NCBI GenBank assembly: GCA_949299535.1
Contig: CASGAQ010000014.1
Coordinates: 1-34,616 of the forward strand
Direction of reading: 5' to 3'
Origin: an uncultured Eubacteriales bacterium
GTDB taxonomy: Bacteria; Bacillota; Clostridia; Oscillospirales; CAG-272
Length of the DNA: 34,616 nt
Positions within the stretch are counted from its first letter, which is position 1; each line of letters begins with the position of its first letter. A program made the translations under genes and the position numbers. Shown here piece by piece: positions 1 through 8,454 of the stretch. The notes below the pieces were generated by a model. It was not told the origin of the DNA, did not search any database, and saw only the letters and a list, made by a program, of their open reading frames with translations.

Positions 1-139
1 ATCCCCTTCAAGACTGAACTTTTTGCCTTTTCGCTTTTTTATTTGTTGCCCTTTTTGCTTGTTTTTCCTCTTTTTCAGAAAAACTTCTTTGAGAAAACGT
101 ATCTTTTTACGCCCTCGCTTCTTTGCGATTTTTCAAAAA
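1..139. other. Gene-free left edge
   Basis: A T-rich stretch on the plus strand with no convincing coding frame or ribosome binding site on either strand. It lies beyond the prs terminator. I see no promoter or repeat in it, and it may be the spacer before a gene outside the window. Confidence 0.5.
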
Positions 140-169
140 ATCAGGAAACGGCTTTTGCCGTTTCCTGAT
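140..169 (-). terminator. Intrinsic terminator after prs
   Basis: A perfect 13-bp stem (140-152 with 157-169) closes on a four-base loop. On the minus strand it is followed by a run of T. This is a classic rho-independent terminator, placed about 50 bases after the prs stop codon. A weaker 9-bp AT-only hairpin (184-192 with 199-207) sits between the stop and this terminator. It probably ends the whole rhaB-rhaA-aldolase-prs transcript, since no comparable hairpin lies between those genes. Confidence 0.9.
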
Positions 170-215
170 AGCTTGGCACTAATAAATATATTTTCAGGAA
201 TATATTTCCGGAGAT

Positions 216-1328
216 TTATTTGCTTTCTCTTACACGGTCAACAAGGTCGTGTATCTTCTTTACGGGATTTAAAAGTTCGCTCATGGATTCATCACGGTTA
301 AGTCTGTCGATGATATAGGAAACATATTTGCACATATTTACTTCTGCATACCAAGGACGATTGATGATAGACTCATCACGATAATTGAGGTTCGTCGTAA
401 ATATTTTGTCTATCAAACCGTTGCTGTATGCTTCATCAAGTCGCTTGCAACCGTTGCAGAAAAGGCCGAACGTAGCAAAAACGAATATACGTCTTGCGCC
501 CATGCTCTTGAGCTGCTCAGCAACGTCTATAACGCTGTCGCCTGAGGATATCATATCGTCTATGATAATAGCATCCTTGCCTTCGACAGTTCTGCCGAGA
601 AATTCATGCGCCTCAATGGGATTTCTGCCGTCAACGATAATAGTATAGTTGCGTCTTTTATAGAACATACCGAGCTCTATTCCGAGCACGGATGAATAGT
701 ACATGGCACGGCTCATTCCGCCCTCGTCGGGAGAAATGATCATGGCCTCTGCCGGATCGAATTTTATGTCGGGATATTCACGCACAAGAGCCTTCAGCAT
801 TTGATATGATGTACGAACATTGTCAAATCCGCTTCTCGGAATGGCGTTCTGAACTCGCGGATCATGTGCGTCAAATGTAATGATATTTGAAACACCCATG
901 TTTGCAAGCTCCTGGAGTGCGATGGCGCAGTCCAAAGATTCGCGCGCGCTGCGTTTATGCTGTCTGCCCTCATAAAGCATGGGCATGATAACAGACATAC
1001 GGCGAGCTTTACCGGATATTGCCCCTATCATTCTCTTAAGATCTTGAAAGTGATCGTCAGGGCTCATAGGAACCATTTGTCCGTACATTTTGTATTTTAC
1101 GCCATAGTTGAACACATCGGCAAATATATATGTATCATGACCGCGAAGCGTTTCGAGGATTATACCTTTTCCTTCGCCCGTACCGAAACGAGGGCAATCC
1201 GCTTTCACAATATATGTTTCGTCTGTATCATCGCGCCATTGATGAAGGTATTTATCGACGCTTTCGATAAACTTTTCGCTTCCCTTCATACTTATAACAC
1301 TTAGTTTCCCGTAATATTTAGAATCCAT
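216..1328 (-). CDS. prs: Ribose-phosphate pyrophosphokinase (PRPP synthetase), divergent long form
   Basis: Makes PRPP from ribose 5-phosphate and ATP for nucleotide, histidine and tryptophan synthesis in the cytoplasm. Seen in the 370-residue protein: a DAHDPRVQ segment at 153-160 in the place of the usual metal-binding signature, a KRR segment at 224-226 resembling the catalytic flexible loop, and a PRPP-binding loop IIIDDMISSGDS at 254-265. The usual bacterial enzyme is about 315 residues, and its loop normally reads DDxxDTGGT, so this is a divergent, longer class that may be a second paralogue. It starts only 48 bases after the aldolase stop with no terminator between, so it is probably co-transcribed with the rhamnose genes. 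The family call is firm; the exact physiological role and allosteric behaviour are not known from sequence. Confidence 0.88.
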   Translation of the reverse strand: MDSKYYGKLSVISMKGSEKFIESVDKYLHQWRDDTDETYIVKADCPRFGTGEGKGIILETLRGHDTYIFADVFNYGVKYKMYGQMVPMSPDDHFQDLKRMIGAISGKARRMSVIMPMLYEGRQHKRSARESLDCAIALQELANMGVSNIITFDAHDPRVQNAIPRSGFDNVRTSYQMLKALVREYPDIKFDPAEAMIISPDEGGMSRAMYYSSVLGIELGMFYKRRNYTIIVDGRNPIEAHEFLGRTVEGKDAIIIDDMISSGDSVIDVAEQLKSMGARRIFVFATFGLFCNGCKRLDEAYSNGLIDKIFTTNLNYRDESIINRPWYAEVNMCKYVSYIIDRLNRDESMSELLNPVKKIHDLVDRVRESK

Positions 1329-1376
1329 ATAAAGTCCTTTCCTTAAATATATATTTATACGTTTTTTCCTTTTGAA

Positions 1377-2669
1377 TCAGAGATTGAATACTCTTTCTAT
1401 TTCTTCTACTTCTTCGTCGCTGATCTTGATTACATCGCCGACTATACTCTTTGCCTGGATAAGGGATTTTGCGCTGTATTCCATAACTTCGAGTCTGTCG
1501 AAAGCGTTTGTCAAAGATGTTCCGGCTGCGATAGCGCAGTCATTTTCAATAATAGAAACGGGGTTCTTCAGAGAGAATTCTTTTGCAAGAAGTTCAGGCT
1601 GCATGAATGTAGCGCCAAACGGGAATTTTCTGATGGTCTTGAGAGCTATGTAGCTTTCGGGAATAAGACGTGCGTCGAAAACATTGTCCGTTACGGCGAA
1701 AGCCATGAGGTGCGGCGGATGAGCGACGATGACCGTCTTTATATCCTCATGCTGTTCGTACATGCTCATATGGAACATTACGGAACGTGAAGGAGTCTTG
1801 CCCGCTTCGCATTTTCCGTCCCGGATGAGAACAAGGTCTTCCGGTTCAAGGTAAGCTCTGTCCTTGCCCGCGGGAGTGATGATAAAGGAGCCGTCGGAAA
1901 GTCTGCAAGAGAATGTGCCCTGTTCGCTTGTAAAGAGCTGTTCGTTATATGCGCGTTTGATGAGTAAGCACATATCACGGCGAACAGCCTGTTCTTCGCT
2001 GGAGCGAACGACGGGATGGAAAGATTCGAGCTGAGGAGATGTTTTGAGTTTGAACATTTCCATATGTTTGTCGGAGATAGAGTGTATCACGCCGCCGAGA
2101 GTTCCCGCGTTTATTTCAAGTCTTGCGAGGTAATCGAGAGTTTCAAAGTTCATAAAAGCGGAGAAGAGGTCTTTCGCGCCTACAACTACGCCGTGGTTTT
2201 CGAGAAGGACCGTGTTGATTCCTTTTTCAAACTCTTTGGAGATGTTTTCGCCGAGCTGAGCGCTACCGGGGCAGGCGTAAGCTGCAATGGAGATCTCGCC
2301 GCAGAGAAGTTTTGCGTCGGGAATGATGGACGTGTTGGGTATTTTGCGGATAAGGCTGAATGCAACGAGTGCCGGAGGATGTGCGTGAAGAACGGCGCCG
2401 AGGTCGGGACGGCGTTTGTAGATACCGAGGTGGAAAGGATATTCAACAGAAGGACGGTGAATACCGATGATCTCGCCGTTAGGTTTTATCTGCATGATAT
2501 CTTCGCGGCGAAGGTTACCCTTATCGACGCCGCTGGGGCTTATCCAAACTGTGCCGTCGCTGTCTTTGATGGAAAGGTTGCCGCCTGTCATTGTGGTCAT
2601 ACCGGAATAGTAGATACGATTCATTATCGTTACTATCTGATCGGCGGGGTGAAGCATGCTGAAATTCAT
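1377..2669 (-). CDS. Two-domain class II aldolase/adducin protein, probable rhamnulose-1-phosphate aldolase
   Basis: Likely splits L-rhamnulose 1-phosphate into dihydroxyacetone phosphate and L-lactaldehyde, because it occupies the aldolase slot after rhaB and rhaA. The 430 residues contain two tandem class II aldolase domains. The first (about 5-195) has all expected parts: GGNLS at 29-33, SPSG at 44-47, the catalytic Glu76, and zinc ligands His95, His97 and His159. The second (about 225-425) aligns with it but has Ser296 for the Glu, Val315 for the first His and Asp377 for the last His, so its metal site looks dead. Classical RhaD is a single domain of about 275 residues. The start has no perfect Shine-Dalgarno, but a GGAG element (in GGAGAA) lies just upstream. 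Fuculose-phosphate or another sugar-phosphate aldolase activity is possible. Confidence 0.8.
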   Translation of the reverse strand: MNFSMLHPADQIVTIMNRIYYSGMTTMTGGNLSIKDSDGTVWISPSGVDKGNLRREDIMQIKPNGEIIGIHRPSVEYPFHLGIYKRRPDLGAVLHAHPPALVAFSLIRKIPNTSIIPDAKLLCGEISIAAYACPGSAQLGENISKEFEKGINTVLLENHGVVVGAKDLFSAFMNFETLDYLARLEINAGTLGGVIHSISDKHMEMFKLKTSPQLESFHPVVRSSEEQAVRRDMCLLIKRAYNEQLFTSEQGTFSCRLSDGSFIITPAGKDRAYLEPEDLVLIRDGKCEAGKTPSRSVMFHMSMYEQHEDIKTVIVAHPPHLMAFAVTDNVFDARLIPESYIALKTIRKFPFGATFMQPELLAKEFSLKNPVSIIENDCAIAAGTSLTNAFDRLEVMEYSAKSLIQAKSIVGDVIKISDEEVEEIERVFNL

Positions 2670-2737
2670 ATTTTCTCCTTTACGAAATAAATATCGTTAA
2701 ATAATTATAAATTGTTTTCAGTTGGATAAATTTTAAA

Positions 2738-3991
2738 TCATCTCAAAGAGAGAACATCTTTTTCGTATTTTTTGACGTCTTCGAACCATTCCGTTCCGGA
2801 AGCTACGCCGCATTCTTCGCAGTACTTAGCCCAAACGTCCTCAAAAGGAAGCATTTTGGCTTCTTCCTGCATTACCATGAGTTCCGTAAAGTTGCTCTCG
2901 TTCTGAAGTTTTGCAAGAGCGGCATTGGGCGTGCAGAGGGCCATGAGAAGCGCTTTCTGAAGGCTTCTGAAGCCGACCGTCCAAGCGGAGATACGATTGA
3001 TGCTTGCGTCAAAGTAGTCAAGAGCTATGTAAACTCTGTCGAGAGCGTCACAGCGAACTATCTCTTTAGCTATTTCTTTTGTTTCATCGTCGAGAACCAC
3101 AACGTGGTCGGAGTCCCAGCGAATGCCTCTTGTAACATGGAGCGCAAGCTCAGGGAAGAAGCAAAGGAGCGCGGGAATCTTGTCGGAAACGACTTCCGTC
3201 GGATGATAGTGGCCGTTGTCCATGAGGGGCAGGCATTTGTCTTTGTGCATAGCGGCGAAGCTGAGTGTAAATTCAGCGCTGCCGGCAGTGTACGCTTCAA
3301 CGCCGATGCCAAACACTTTGGATTCAACGCAGGGTTTTACCTTATTAAAATCGAACGGCTCGGAAAGTATCTGTTCGATGGAATCTTTGTATCTCATTCT
3401 GGGGCCCATACGGTCTGCGGGGATATCCTTGAAACCGTCTCCGGTCCAGATGTTCATAACGCAAGGAACGCCTGTTTCCTCCGCAAAATATTGAGAAATG
3501 CGGATACAAGCCTTACCGTGCTCTATCCAGAAATCGCGTACTTCTTTATCGGGGTGAGAGAGAGTAAGACCGTCCTTCTGCATAGGATGAGAGAAAAACG
3601 TGGGGTTGAAGTCTATGCCCATATTTCTTGCTTTTGCAAATTCCACCCATTTTTTGAAGTGTTTGGGTTCGAGTTTGTTTCTGTCTACCCATTCGCCGTC
3701 TTCAAAAATAGCGTAGCAAGCATGGATATTGAGTTTCTTTTTGCCGGGGCAAAGAGAGATCACCTTGTCCATATCCTGCATAAGCTGTTCGGGAGTTTTC
3801 GCTTTTCCGGGATAATTACCCGTCGTCTGTATGCCGCCCGTGAGCGCGCCGTCATTGTCAAAACCGATAACGTCGTCGCCCTGCCAGCAGTGCAGAGAAA
3901 CGGGAACGTTTTTCAGCTTCGCAATGGCCGCATCGACGTCAACTCCGAATGACGCGTATATCTGTTTTGCAGATTCGTATCTTGTATCCAT
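2738..3991 (-). CDS. rhaA: L-rhamnose isomerase
   Basis: Converts L-rhamnose to L-rhamnulose in the cytoplasm, the first step of rhamnose breakdown. The 417-residue length matches the family (E. coli RhaA is 419). Metal-binding residues expected from the family can be seen: Glu232 in GVEAYTAG, Asp258 in MDNGHYHP, His285 in LHVTRG, Asp293 and Asp295 in WDSDHV, and Asp325 in ALDYFDAS. It lies 78 bases after rhaB and 68 bases before the aldolase on the same strand, consistent with one operon. A Shine-Dalgarno-like AAAGGAGAA precedes the ATG. No truncation or odd residues were seen. Confidence 0.97.
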   Translation of the reverse strand: MDTRYESAKQIYASFGVDVDAAIAKLKNVPVSLHCWQGDDVIGFDNDGALTGGIQTTGNYPGKAKTPEQLMQDMDKVISLCPGKKKLNIHACYAIFEDGEWVDRNKLEPKHFKKWVEFAKARNMGIDFNPTFFSHPMQKDGLTLSHPDKEVRDFWIEHGKACIRISQYFAEETGVPCVMNIWTGDGFKDIPADRMGPRMRYKDSIEQILSEPFDFNKVKPCVESKVFGIGVEAYTAGSAEFTLSFAAMHKDKCLPLMDNGHYHPTEVVSDKIPALLCFFPELALHVTRGIRWDSDHVVVLDDETKEIAKEIVRCDALDRVYIALDYFDASINRISAWTVGFRSLQKALLMALCTPNAALAKLQNESNFTELMVMQEEAKMLPFEDVWAKYCEECGVASGTEWFEDVKKYEKDVLSLR

Positions 3992-4069
3992 TTTTGTAAA
4001 TTCTCCTTTTTGCGATTTTTTTGCGATTTGTTTTTATACTTTTATGTAAATTATTTTGCATAAACGAGT

Positions 4070-5545
4070 TTAGATAAGTTTTTTGAATCTTTCGTAGGCT
4101 TCGTCCCATTCGTCTTTGTTGTTTTCGGGATAAAATTCTTCTATCTCAAAGGAATCAGCGATAACCTCACGAGCCTGAGCAAGGTCTTTTATCTCGCCGC
4201 AGGCGATAGCCTGAGCCGCGATGTTGCCGAGCGCAGTAGCCTCAACGGGACCTGTGTATACGGGTCTGCCGCAGGCATTTGCAGCGAGCTGAGAAAGAAG
4301 TTTGTCCTGCGTGCCGCCGCCGACGATGTTGATAGCGGGCATACGCTCGCCGAGCATTTCGTCTATCTTCTCAATGGTCCATCTGTATCTCATGGCAAGG
4401 CTCTGGCTTATGCAACGAACGATCTCTCCCTTTGTTTCGGGAACGAGCTGTCCTGTCTGACGGCAATATTCGCGTATTCTCTGCGGAATGTTTCCGGGAA
4501 CGCCGAATCTGGGATCGTCGGGATCGATAAAGCTCTGTAAGGGTTTTGCCGCTTTGCCCATTTCAACAAGTTCTCCGAAACCGAGTTTTTCGCCTTCGCG
4601 TATCCACTGTCTGCGGGATTCCTGAAGAACCCAAAGACCGGTAATATTCTTGGAGAAACGGAACGTGCCTTCGTAGCCGCCTTCGTTAGTGAAGTTGTAC
4701 TCTGCGGATTTTGCGCTTATCTGAGGGCTCTTTGTTTCCGTGCCCATGATAGACCATGTGCCGGAGCTTATCCAGATAAACTTTTCGCTCTTTGCGGGAA
4801 CGGCTACGACAGCGGAAGCCGTATCGTGTGCGGCAACGGAAATTACCGTGGGATCTATGCCGCCGCATTCCTCTTTGACATCGCTTCTGAGCTTGCCGCA
4901 GACTGCGCCGGGCTCAACGATGTCGGAAAAGATGTTTTTAGGCAGACCGAATGCGTCCATTATCTCAGAAGACCAGTTTCTGCTTTTCGCATCAAGGAGC
5001 TGAGAAGTAGAAGCTATTGTGTATTCAGTCTGTTTTTTGCCTGTGAGGAAATAATTGAGCAGATCGGGAACGAAAAGCAGATCTTTTGCAATGCCGAGAA
5101 GTTCTGGATTATCTCTCTTCAGCGCGATAAGCTGGTAGATCGTGTTGAAATCCATGACCTGGCTGCCCGTGATACCGTAGAGTTTTTCACGCGGAAAAGT
5201 TTTGAAAGCTTCTTCGGGAACTCCGACAGTTCTCGTATCCCTGTAATGAACGGGGTTTGCAAGAAGTTTGCCGTCTTTTCCGAGAAGACCGAAGTCTACG
5301 CCCCATGTGTCTATGCCAATGCTGGCGATATCTTTGTCGTCAGAGAGAGCGCAGTTACGGATAGACTGCTTTATCTCGTGAAAAATGCGGAGTATATCCC
5401 ATGTATACTGACCCGCAGCCATTGTGGGATCGTTTGTAAAACGATGATTTTCGGCAAGAGATATTTTTTTGCCGTCGAAAGTGCCTACGATACCTCTGCC
5501 GCTGGACGCGCCGAGGTCAATAGCAAGCATTTTAAGTTTTTTCAT
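4070..5545 (-). CDS. rhaB: Rhamnulokinase
   Basis: Phosphorylates L-rhamnulose to L-rhamnulose 1-phosphate using ATP; a FGGY-type sugar kinase of the ASKHA fold. Visible parts are the N-terminal phosphate-1 loop AIDLGASSGR, the central AAHDTASA and SSGTWSIMG segments that contact ADP, and the C-terminal GGGTQDKLL motif. I place the start at the ATG at 5545 because AAAGGAG sits at the right distance before it. A GTG seven codons upstream (5566) would put the ribosome binding site inside the gene. Length is 491 residues, normal for RhaB. It is the first gene of the rha operon, and an AT-rich leader with a promoter candidate lies upstream. Confidence 0.96.
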   Translation of the reverse strand: MKKLKMLAIDLGASSGRGIVGTFDGKKISLAENHRFTNDPTMAAGQYTWDILRIFHEIKQSIRNCALSDDKDIASIGIDTWGVDFGLLGKDGKLLANPVHYRDTRTVGVPEEAFKTFPREKLYGITGSQVMDFNTIYQLIALKRDNPELLGIAKDLLFVPDLLNYFLTGKKQTEYTIASTSQLLDAKSRNWSSEIMDAFGLPKNIFSDIVEPGAVCGKLRSDVKEECGGIDPTVISVAAHDTASAVVAVPAKSEKFIWISSGTWSIMGTETKSPQISAKSAEYNFTNEGGYEGTFRFSKNITGLWVLQESRRQWIREGEKLGFGELVEMGKAAKPLQSFIDPDDPRFGVPGNIPQRIREYCRQTGQLVPETKGEIVRCISQSLAMRYRWTIEKIDEMLGERMPAINIVGGGTQDKLLSQLAANACGRPVYTGPVEATALGNIAAQAIACGEIKDLAQAREVIADSFEIEEFYPENNKDEWDEAYERFKKLI

Positions 5546-5731
5546 TCTATTCTCCTTTCCCCGCACGTCACGTCTGTGAAAAGCGGGCAGAAGAACAACG
5601 CAAAAGTGTCCTTCTTTGATGATTTATTCATATGAATTCTATTAATATTATAATATATTTTCTTAAAATTATAATATTTTTTCTGTGATTTTTGAAGTCT
5701 TTTCCATATCTGCAAAATCCACAAAAAATTT
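5546..5731 (-). promoter_or_regulatory. rha operon leader with promoter candidate and inverted repeat
   Basis: This 186-base AT-rich gap lies between mutS2 and rhaB. On the minus strand TTCAAA (5696-5691), a 17-base spacer and TATAAT (5673-5668) make a plausible sigma-A promoter. A perfect 10-bp inverted repeat, AATATTATAA at 5644-5653 and TTATAATATT at 5669-5678, overlaps this -10 and could be an operator for a rhamnose regulator. Because AT-rich DNA yields such repeats easily, the operator idea is weak. No regulator gene is in the window. Confidence 0.4.
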
Positions 5732-8143
5732 TTATCTGAGTTCCGCGATTGAAACGCCGGTATCTCCTTCTCCCCATTCGCCTATGCGTACGGAAAGCAC
5801 GCGAGTGTCGTTCTTGAGAAATTCCGTCACTCGGCGGCGAAGAACGCCGGTACCTTTGCCGTGAACTATCCTTATTGTCTTTACTCCGGCGCGCAGAGCG
5901 TCGTCGATGTATTTATCTACCATTTCGCACGCTTCATCTCCGTATTTACCGCGAAGATCGAGCTGAGGTGCGAAAGAAGTGAGGGCGCGCTCACGGTAAA
6001 GCGAAACTGTCTTCTTTTTCTCTTTTTCCTTGCAGATGACAGTTTTGCCGTCTATTAGCATTAGGCGGTCGGAGGATATCTTCATAGTGGCGTTTCCAAC
6101 CTTTACCATCACGTTTTTTCGATTGTCGGGAGCTGAAACGACCTCGCCTTTTTTGTTGAGGTCTACGACGATAACGCTGTCGCCCGCTTTAAGCGGACGT
6201 GGCAGTTTGTAATCGCCGATATCGGTTTTAAAAACGGGATCTATCTCGTCGCTGTTGTCTTTCAGGTGAGCGCGTATGGTCTTGCGCGCTTCTTCAAGAG
6301 TCTGGGCAAGATTTTCCTTGTCCTTCTGTTTTTTCGCCTTTTCAAGCTCGGCAAAAATAAATTCGCTGGACGCTTTTGCCGCCTCTACCATTCTCCTTGC
6401 CTGCTCGCGCGCTTTATCGAGTTCCCTGCGCGCATCGTCAAGCAGTTTCTGAGATTCTTCGTCGGCGGTCTTTTTCTTTTGCATCATTTCCGAAAGCAGT
6501 ATCTCGCTTTCAGCGCGGTTTTTCTCCATTTTCATTCGCTCGCCTTCAAGCTTGTCTATAACGCGCTCAAATCTCTTGTCTTCGCCCGAAATAAAGTACT
6601 CCGCACGGCGAAGTATAGCTTCCGGCAAGCCGAGTTTTCCGGAAATGGCAAACGCATTCGACTTTCCGGGCGTGCCTATGATGAGTTTGTAGGTGGGGCG
6701 CAAAGTTTCCACATCAAACTCACAGGAGGCGTTGCAGACGCCGGGCGTTTCCATAGCGAATGATTTGAGTTCCACATAGTGAGTCGTCGCGGCTATAAGC
6801 GCTTTCTTTTCCCTCACCGCTTCGATTATCGCCATCGCCAGAGCCGCACCCTCTATCGGGTCGGTACCGGCGCCAAGCTCATCGAAAAGCACAAGAGATT
6901 TATCGCTTATCCTGTCAAGTATGCCCACTATCTTCACCATATGAGAGGAAAATGTGGAAAGCGACTGTTCTATGCTCTGTTCATCGCCTATATCAGCCAG
7001 TATCTCGTCGAAAATGCACATGGACGAGCCTTCGTTGGCGGGAATATGAAGTCCTGCCTGTGTCATGAGTGCGAAAAGTCCCAAAGTCTTCAGCGTTACC
7101 GTCTTACCGCCGGTATTCGGTCCCGTTATGATTATAGTGTCAAAATCTCTGCCCAGATTTACAGTAGTTGGAACGACTGTTTCCTTCGGCAGCAGAGGGT
7201 GACGCGCGTATATGAGGTTTATCTCTCTGTTCTCCGTAATTTCAGGACTCATACCGTTATAGGAGAAAGAGAGCTGAGCTTTTGCAAATATCAAAGCCAA
7301 GTCGGTTATTATCTCATAATCCGCTCTTATCGAGTCGGCAACGGCGCCGACCTTTGCCGAAAGGATAGTGATAATACGTTCTATCTCGTCTTTTTCCTTA
7401 CCCTCTAACATACGAAGTTCGTTGTTTGCTTCGACAACGCTCATCGGTTCTATAAACAGAGTGGAACCGGAAGCCGACGTATCGTGTACAAGACCTTTTA
7501 TCTCGTTTCTGTACTCGAACTTGACAGGAATAACATATCGCCCGTCGCGCATAGTTATTATCTGATCCTGCAAATATTTCGAGTATGTTCCGCCTGTCAC
7601 ATATTTCTGAAGGTTTTCCCTTACGCGGTTTTCCGCCGATCTTATGCGGCGGCGAATATCGTAAAGCTCATCCGAAGCAGTATCCGCAAGCGTTTCGGGG
7701 CCTATTACAGCTGAATTTATCTCATCCTCAAGGTGCTTTTGCGGTACAAGACGGTCAAAATAATCGTCAAGAGACGTCATTTCGTCCTTGTGCGCGAGAG
7801 TGTTGTAATCCTTGAGGGCACGTGTCGCAGAAAGCACGCGCGACACCGCAATAAGTTCAGTAAGAGTGAGCAACGCCTCTCGGCTTGCCCTGTCCACGGA
7901 ATCGGTTATATCGCTCACGCCGCCGAAAGGCGGCATACCTTTTGCCGCAAGGCTTGAATACGCGGCGTCCGTTTCGGCAAGAAGCTTCTTGACCATGACC
8001 GCAGACGTAACGGGTTCCAGACTTCGCGCCAGTATCTTTGCGCTTTCGGTCGGAGCGTAATAAGCCAGTCTTTCCCGTATCTTATCAAATTCGAGTGTGC
8101 GGATCACTCCCGCAAATTTTGTGTTCTCCATATCTATCGTCAC
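5732..8143 (-). CDS. mutS2: MutS2 endonuclease / ribosome-collision factor
   Basis: MutS-family ATPase lacking the mismatch-recognition domain. In the family it is linked to suppression of homologous recombination, and in Bacillus to rescue of collided ribosomes. The 803 residues show a helical core, Walker A GPNTGGKTV at 341-349, Walker B and signature FDELGAGTDP at 420-429, a long charged coiled coil (about 520-640), and a C-terminal Smr domain beginning LDLRG at 728 with HGKGTG at 761-766. The frame opens with a GTG at 8143 whose bases overlap the upstream gene's TGA. An in-frame ATG at 8131 is an alternative, and neither has a clear Shine-Dalgarno, so translational coupling is likely. No terminator was seen after it before the rha leader. 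Confidence 0.95.
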   Translation of the reverse strand: MTIDMENTKFAGVIRTLEFDKIRERLAYYAPTESAKILARSLEPVTSAVMVKKLLAETDAAYSSLAAKGMPPFGGVSDITDSVDRASREALLTLTELIAVSRVLSATRALKDYNTLAHKDEMTSLDDYFDRLVPQKHLEDEINSAVIGPETLADTASDELYDIRRRIRSAENRVRENLQKYVTGGTYSKYLQDQIITMRDGRYVIPVKFEYRNEIKGLVHDTSASGSTLFIEPMSVVEANNELRMLEGKEKDEIERIITILSAKVGAVADSIRADYEIITDLALIFAKAQLSFSYNGMSPEITENREINLIYARHPLLPKETVVPTTVNLGRDFDTIIITGPNTGGKTVTLKTLGLFALMTQAGLHIPANEGSSMCIFDEILADIGDEQSIEQSLSTFSSHMVKIVGILDRISDKSLVLFDELGAGTDPIEGAALAMAIIEAVREKKALIAATTHYVELKSFAMETPGVCNASCEFDVETLRPTYKLIIGTPGKSNAFAISGKLGLPEAILRRAEYFISGEDKRFERVIDKLEGERMKMEKNRAESEILLSEMMQKKKTADEESQKLLDDARRELDKAREQARRMVEAAKASSEFIFAELEKAKKQKDKENLAQTLEEARKTIRAHLKDNSDEIDPVFKTDIGDYKLPRPLKAGDSVIVVDLNKKGEVVSAPDNRKNVMVKVGNATMKISSDRLMLIDGKTVICKEKEKKKTVSLYRERALTSFAPQLDLRGKYGDEACEMVDKYIDDALRAGVKTIRIVHGKGTGVLRRRVTEFLKNDTRVLSVRIGEWGEGDTGVSIAELR

Positions 8144-8370
8144 AGTTCGTCAATATTTACCGCTTCTATCTTCGGCAAAATGGCTTTTCCTGCAGGCTCT
8201 CTTTTCAGCGGATCATAACTGAAACGGCGACAAACAAAATCATCTCTTACAAGCCCCTGCTTTTTGCAAAGGACAAAAACGTTTCCGTTCGTATCGGGCG
8301 GCAACGGCGTACCGTATTCGCAAAACACACATATGTGCTCCAAGTTGTTATCTTCAAGGCACTGTGGCAT
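8140..8370 (-). CDS. Small four-cysteine protein, probable metal-binding, function unknown
   Basis: A 76-residue protein starting at the ATG at 8370, chosen because GGAGG lies eight bases upstream; the frame stays open to 8418, but that start has no ribosome binding site. It holds a CVFCEYG motif, then a single Cys in VLCKKQG, then a Cys in DFVCRRFSYDPLKR. The CxxC-x(n)-C-x(n)-C spacing suggests a zinc- or iron-binding knuckle. The stop codon overlaps the GTG start of mutS2, so the two are probably coupled in translation. I do not recognise a named family with certainty; similar short Cys proteins ending in a YDPLKR-like segment occur in Clostridia. No signal peptide or membrane segment. Confidence 0.8.
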   Translation of the reverse strand: MPQCLEDNNLEHICVFCEYGTPLPPDTNGNVFVLCKKQGLVRDDFVCRRFSYDPLKREPAGKAILPKIEAVNIDEL

Positions 8371-8454
8371 CTTATTTCCTCCGTTGTTGCTTTTTAAGGC
8401 AGTCTTACGCAAAGGCATACTATCCTTAATACATAATTATATATATAGTATAAA

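Noticed and set aside
3104..3952. 282-codon open frame on the plus strand opposite rhaA
   Set aside because: It is a shadow of the strongly conserved rhaA gene. It has no family features or ribosome site. Similar long antisense frames at 2016-2690 and 4826-5635 were rejected for the same reason.
5546..5566. GTG start for rhaB at 5566
   Set aside because: It would place the AAAGGAG ribosome site inside the coding sequence; the ATG at 5545 is at the correct distance.
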